Of a DNA stretch of 64,000 nucleotides, positions 61,596-64,000 are shown piece after piece. Source of the stretch: Planobispora longispora (GTDB lineage Bacteria > Actinomycetota > Actinomycetes > Streptosporangiales > Streptosporangiaceae). Each line of letters starts with the position of its first letter. Within the stretch, counting starts at the first letter, position 1. Below the pieces are notes generated by a model. It was not told the origin of the DNA and did no database searches. It was given only the letters and a program-made list of their open reading frames with translations. The stretch is taken from the NCBI RefSeq assembly GCF_016863135.1, contig NZ_BOOH01000039.1, positions 1 through 64,000 on the forward strand, in the 5' to 3' direction. The position numbers and the translations under genes are program-made.

Positions 61596-62579
61596 GTCCG
61601 TCCTCCCCTTGGTTAGAGAGGAGAGTATCGATCCCTGCCGACAAATCAGAAAAGTCACCATCTAAAGCGGTTAGCACCCGTAATGGCCAATAAGAGCTGA
61701 TCCGAAAATCAGCGGTTCGCGGGACAGGCGACAATAAATGCCAAGTTAGTCGGGCGTTTCGGGGCGATACGGAGCTCAGGCGGCGGGTTCGACGGTGACG
61801 CCATTAACTCTGATCGAGCACGGGGCCCCTCACTCTCACCGTGTTGAGACGGGGCTCCGGCAAGACATCTGCCCGCGCCCGGCCGGCCGGAAGGCTTCAT
61901 CCTGCACGGAGTCGCTCGTCGAGCAGCGGATCACGCCGTCGAAACCATGCCATGCCCGCTTGCGCATCGACTGGCTCCGTGGGCTACAACTTCTATCCCC
62001 GGGTCCGTCACACGGCGTGAAACGTCACCCTCCATCCGGCGCTCCCTCCGCTCAAGTCCGCAGCGGCAGGGTCAAGGGCGAGCAGGTCATCGTCAGCAGG
62101 CCTCGCGATGCCCTCACCCCGACCGTCGCAGCCCTCCGATGATCCGCGGCCACCGACGTCGGTTCTCGCTTCCCCGACGACTCCGACCGGAACCACCGGC
62201 CTGTACCAGACGCATCCGACCTCTCCAAACTCTCCACAGACGATTCCGCTCATCGATGGAGGAAAGCAGCGACGGCATAGACCGACCAGCTCGCGGGAAT
62301 CACTCAGCAGTACATTGGCGAGTCGGCGAAATATCGCTGTCGATGCTCCATGAATAGAGCGATCTACCATTACGAGCCGAAGACCTGACCGGCCGATGCT
62401 TACCCGACGTGCCACCGGTGGGGCTGGTGGATTGTCGGTCCCTGGTCGTAGCCTCACTCTGGCCGGTCAGACGGACCTCGAGCCGGGCCCTTCCCTGGAA
62501 GGGCCACCTACGCTTGGGGCGAGTTCCCATTTGGCGTCCACGTACTGATGTTCAGCGAGCTGTGTTATCAGGAGACCCC
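61596..62579. other. Spacer of about 1 kb between dcm and second Z1 gene
   Basis: No ORF here has a believable start, composition or family. A strong hairpin (GGCCCTT 62486-62492 with AAGGGCC 62499-62505) lies 75 bp before the second Z1 gene. The segment may hold degraded gene remnants from earlier island turnover. Confidence 0.45.
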
Positions 62580-64000
62580 ATGAACGACGAATTCGAAGAC
62601 ATATACGAAACGTTCAGGGCTCTTCTCGACGCCTTCACCCCCGCCGAGGCGATCAAGAGGCTCGAACTCATGAGGGTCGACCAGGCTGTCATCCAGGAGA
62701 TCAGGGATCGACACGAGCGGCAGACCATCTGGATCAAGGAGTTTGAGGAGCCCCACTCCGTCGTCTTGGGCAACCGCGACACCTGGTACACCGGCCCGTC
62801 CCCGAAGGACAAGTGTTGGCCGGCGATAGTCCGTCAACTTGAGAAGGCCGACTGGTCCCCGTCTGCGATCGACAGCCTCGACACCGCCTCGACCCGCATC
62901 GTCTCGCTGCTGAGCCATCCCAAAGAGAAGAAGTTCTCCACCCAAGGGCTGGTCGTCGGTTACGTGCAGTCGGGCAAGACGACCAACTTCACCGGAGTCA
63001 TGGCCAAGGCCGCCGACCGGGGATACAAGCTGTTCATCGTCCTGGCGGGGATCCACAACGGCCTGCGCCGGCAGACTCAGGCCCGGCTCGTCCAGCAGCT
63101 CGTCGAGCCGAACCCCACGCAGTGGCACCAGTTGACCGACCTCGATCGGGACTTCGTCCCGACCGCCAACGCCGCGTCGTTCTTCGGAAAGAGCAACAAG
63201 GCACACGTGCTCTGCGTCATCAAGAAGAACTCGACGGTCCTGCGAAAGTTCAGCAAGTGGCTCGCCTCTGCGTCGGACTACCTGCAGGACTGCCCTGCGC
63301 TGATCATCGACGACGAGGCCGACCAGGCGACGGTCGCCACCAAGACGATCAACCCGAAGATTCGGGAGATCCTCGAACGCCTGCCCAAATCCGCGTACGT
63401 GGGCTACACCGCCTCGCCGTTCGCCAATCTGCTGATCGACCCCAGCGCCGGCGACCTCTACCCGCGGGACTTCATCGTCAACCTGCCCAAGCCCGATGGA
63501 CACTTCGGCACAGAGGTCCTCTTCGGTCGGTACGCCCTGGACGGGGAAGACCCGGAAGACGTCGACGACGGCTACGACATGATCCGCGAGGTCCCCGACA
63601 GCGATGTGGAACTCGTGCGTCCTCTCAGGCGGGTCGACGTCGACGGATTCACTCCCGAGATCACCGCGACCCTGCGTGACGCCATCCGTTACTTCTGGAT
63701 GGTCACCGCGGCCCGACGTGTACGCGGCGCAGGCAATCCGCACAGCACCATGCTCATCCACACGAGCGTCAACACGGCGGTGCACAACAGCTTCCGAGAC
63801 CCTTTGAAGAACCTCCAGAAGGAGACGAGAGCCTCCCTCGACGACTCGACCGTCCTCCAAGAGCTTCGCAAGCTGTGGGACGACGAGACCGCCCGGGTCT
63901 CGGCCGAGGACTTCGGCGAAGTCAAGGTGGAGTTCAACGACCTGCTCCCCGAACTGCCCGGCGTCCTGGACGACTGCCGGATCGTCATGGACAACTCCAG
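62580..64000 (+). CDS. Z1-domain superfamily II helicase, copy 2 (partial, runs off the end)
   Basis: Open for 473 codons to the window end without a stop, so only the N-terminal part is seen. ATG 62580 follows CAGGAGACC. Motifs are VVGYVQSGKTTNF (Walker A, about 128-140), LIIDDEADQATV (Walker B), and YVGYTASPFANLLIDP. It shares these with copy 1 but differs in the N-terminal region (DIYETFRALLDAF, WYTGPSPKDKCW). Its own ATPase, endonuclease or AIPR partner may lie downstream outside the window. Confidence 0.9.
   Translation, partial: MNDEFEDIYETFRALLDAFTPAEAIKRLELMRVDQAVIQEIRDRHERQTIWIKEFEEPHSVVLGNRDTWYTGPSPKDKCWPAIVRQLEKADWSPSAIDSLDTASTRIVSLLSHPKEKKFSTQGLVVGYVQSGKTTNFTGVMAKAADRGYKLFIVLAGIHNGLRRQTQARLVQQLVEPNPTQWHQLTDLDRDFVPTANAASFFGKSNKAHVLCVIKKNSTVLRKFSKWLASASDYLQDCPALIIDDEADQATVATKTINPKIREILERLPKSAYVGYTASPFANLLIDPSAGDLYPRDFIVNLPKPDGHFGTEVLFGRYALDGEDPEDVDDGYDMIREVPDSDVELVRPLRRVDVDGFTPEITATLRDAIRYFWMVTAARRVRGAGNPHSTMLIHTSVNTAVHNSFRDPLKNLQKETRASLDDSTVLQELRKLWDDETARVSAEDFGEVKVEFNDLLPELPGVLDDCRIVMDNS

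Noticed and set aside
61795-62457. ORFs in the 1-kb spacer before the second Z1 gene
   Set aside because: Composition and starts are unconvincing, and no domain is recognisable.
62568-63860. 430-codon minus-strand ORF at the right end
   Set aside because: The plus strand reads as a Z1 helicase with Walker A and B motifs through the window end.

Overview
The window is high-GC actinobacterial DNA. The gene set (SepX/GlpR-like and gephyrin-like Glp divisome proteins, actinomycete integrative elements with TraB/FtsK translocases and a pSAM2-type RepSA, Scr1-type regulator/DUF397 pairs) points to a mycelial actinomycete, most likely a Streptosporangiaceae-type genus. The genus is inferred, not proven.

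Layout. (1) 1-6131 is the integrase end of an integrative element, AICE-1: small accessory genes, an FtsK/TraB translocase, an excisionase, a ribbon-helix-helix protein and a tyrosine integrase beside tRNA-Ala(CGC); its other end lies outside the window. (2) 6205-20548 is a chromosomal block: glpR/sepX, a RimJ-like acetyltransferase, mogA, moaC, glp, galU, a 5-formyl-THF cyclo-ligase, a K+/H+ antiporter, an FmdB/Ruc-like zinc-ribbon protein, an MFS pump, MTA phosphorylase, mscL and an M15 carboxypeptidase. The galU-moeA-rimJ-glpR order and the nearby mscL and fmdB match mycobacterial and corynebacterial synteny. (3) 20693-40414 is a complete second element, AICE-2, inserted in tRNA-Arg(CCU) and bounded by a perfect 47-bp direct repeat. 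Its core is int-xis-repSA-(spd-like)-traB-(pra-like) with a divergent GntR regulator. Its cargo has XRE/DUF5919 plus Nudix genes, SUKH and HD proteins, and, next to attR, an AT-richer four-gene cassette. (4) 40415-43208 holds the remains of a related element (integrase tail joined to a broken Nudix gene), suggesting tandem arrays at this tRNA. (5) 43177-55500 is accessory chromosome: a lipoprotein, cupin/DUF1304, LuxR regulator, methyltransferase, a 1052-residue STAND ATPase fused to a GH130-like domain, SnoaL-like proteins and an Scr1-regulator/DUF397/anti-sigma-like ATPase cluster. (6) 55767-64000 is a defence island related to Mza: a MutL/MORC-like GHKL ATPase, a Z1 helicase, a frameshifted C5 methyltransferase, and a second Z1 helicase running off the end.

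The best candidate for an undescribed system is the overlapping operon at 34139-40092: N6-adenine methyltransferase, a protein with two GHKL ATPase modules (HSP90/MutL-like plus histidine-kinase-like), a receiver-like protein and a PIN-like nuclease. It reads as a restriction-like module with a two-component-style signalling core. Defence function is inference. The Mza-like island and the STAND-GH130 fusion are the next most interesting items.

Another pattern is that intergenic spacers in the chromosomal parts often hold imperfect short tandem repeats (13-46 bp periods). I did not see these in the two elements or the defence island.
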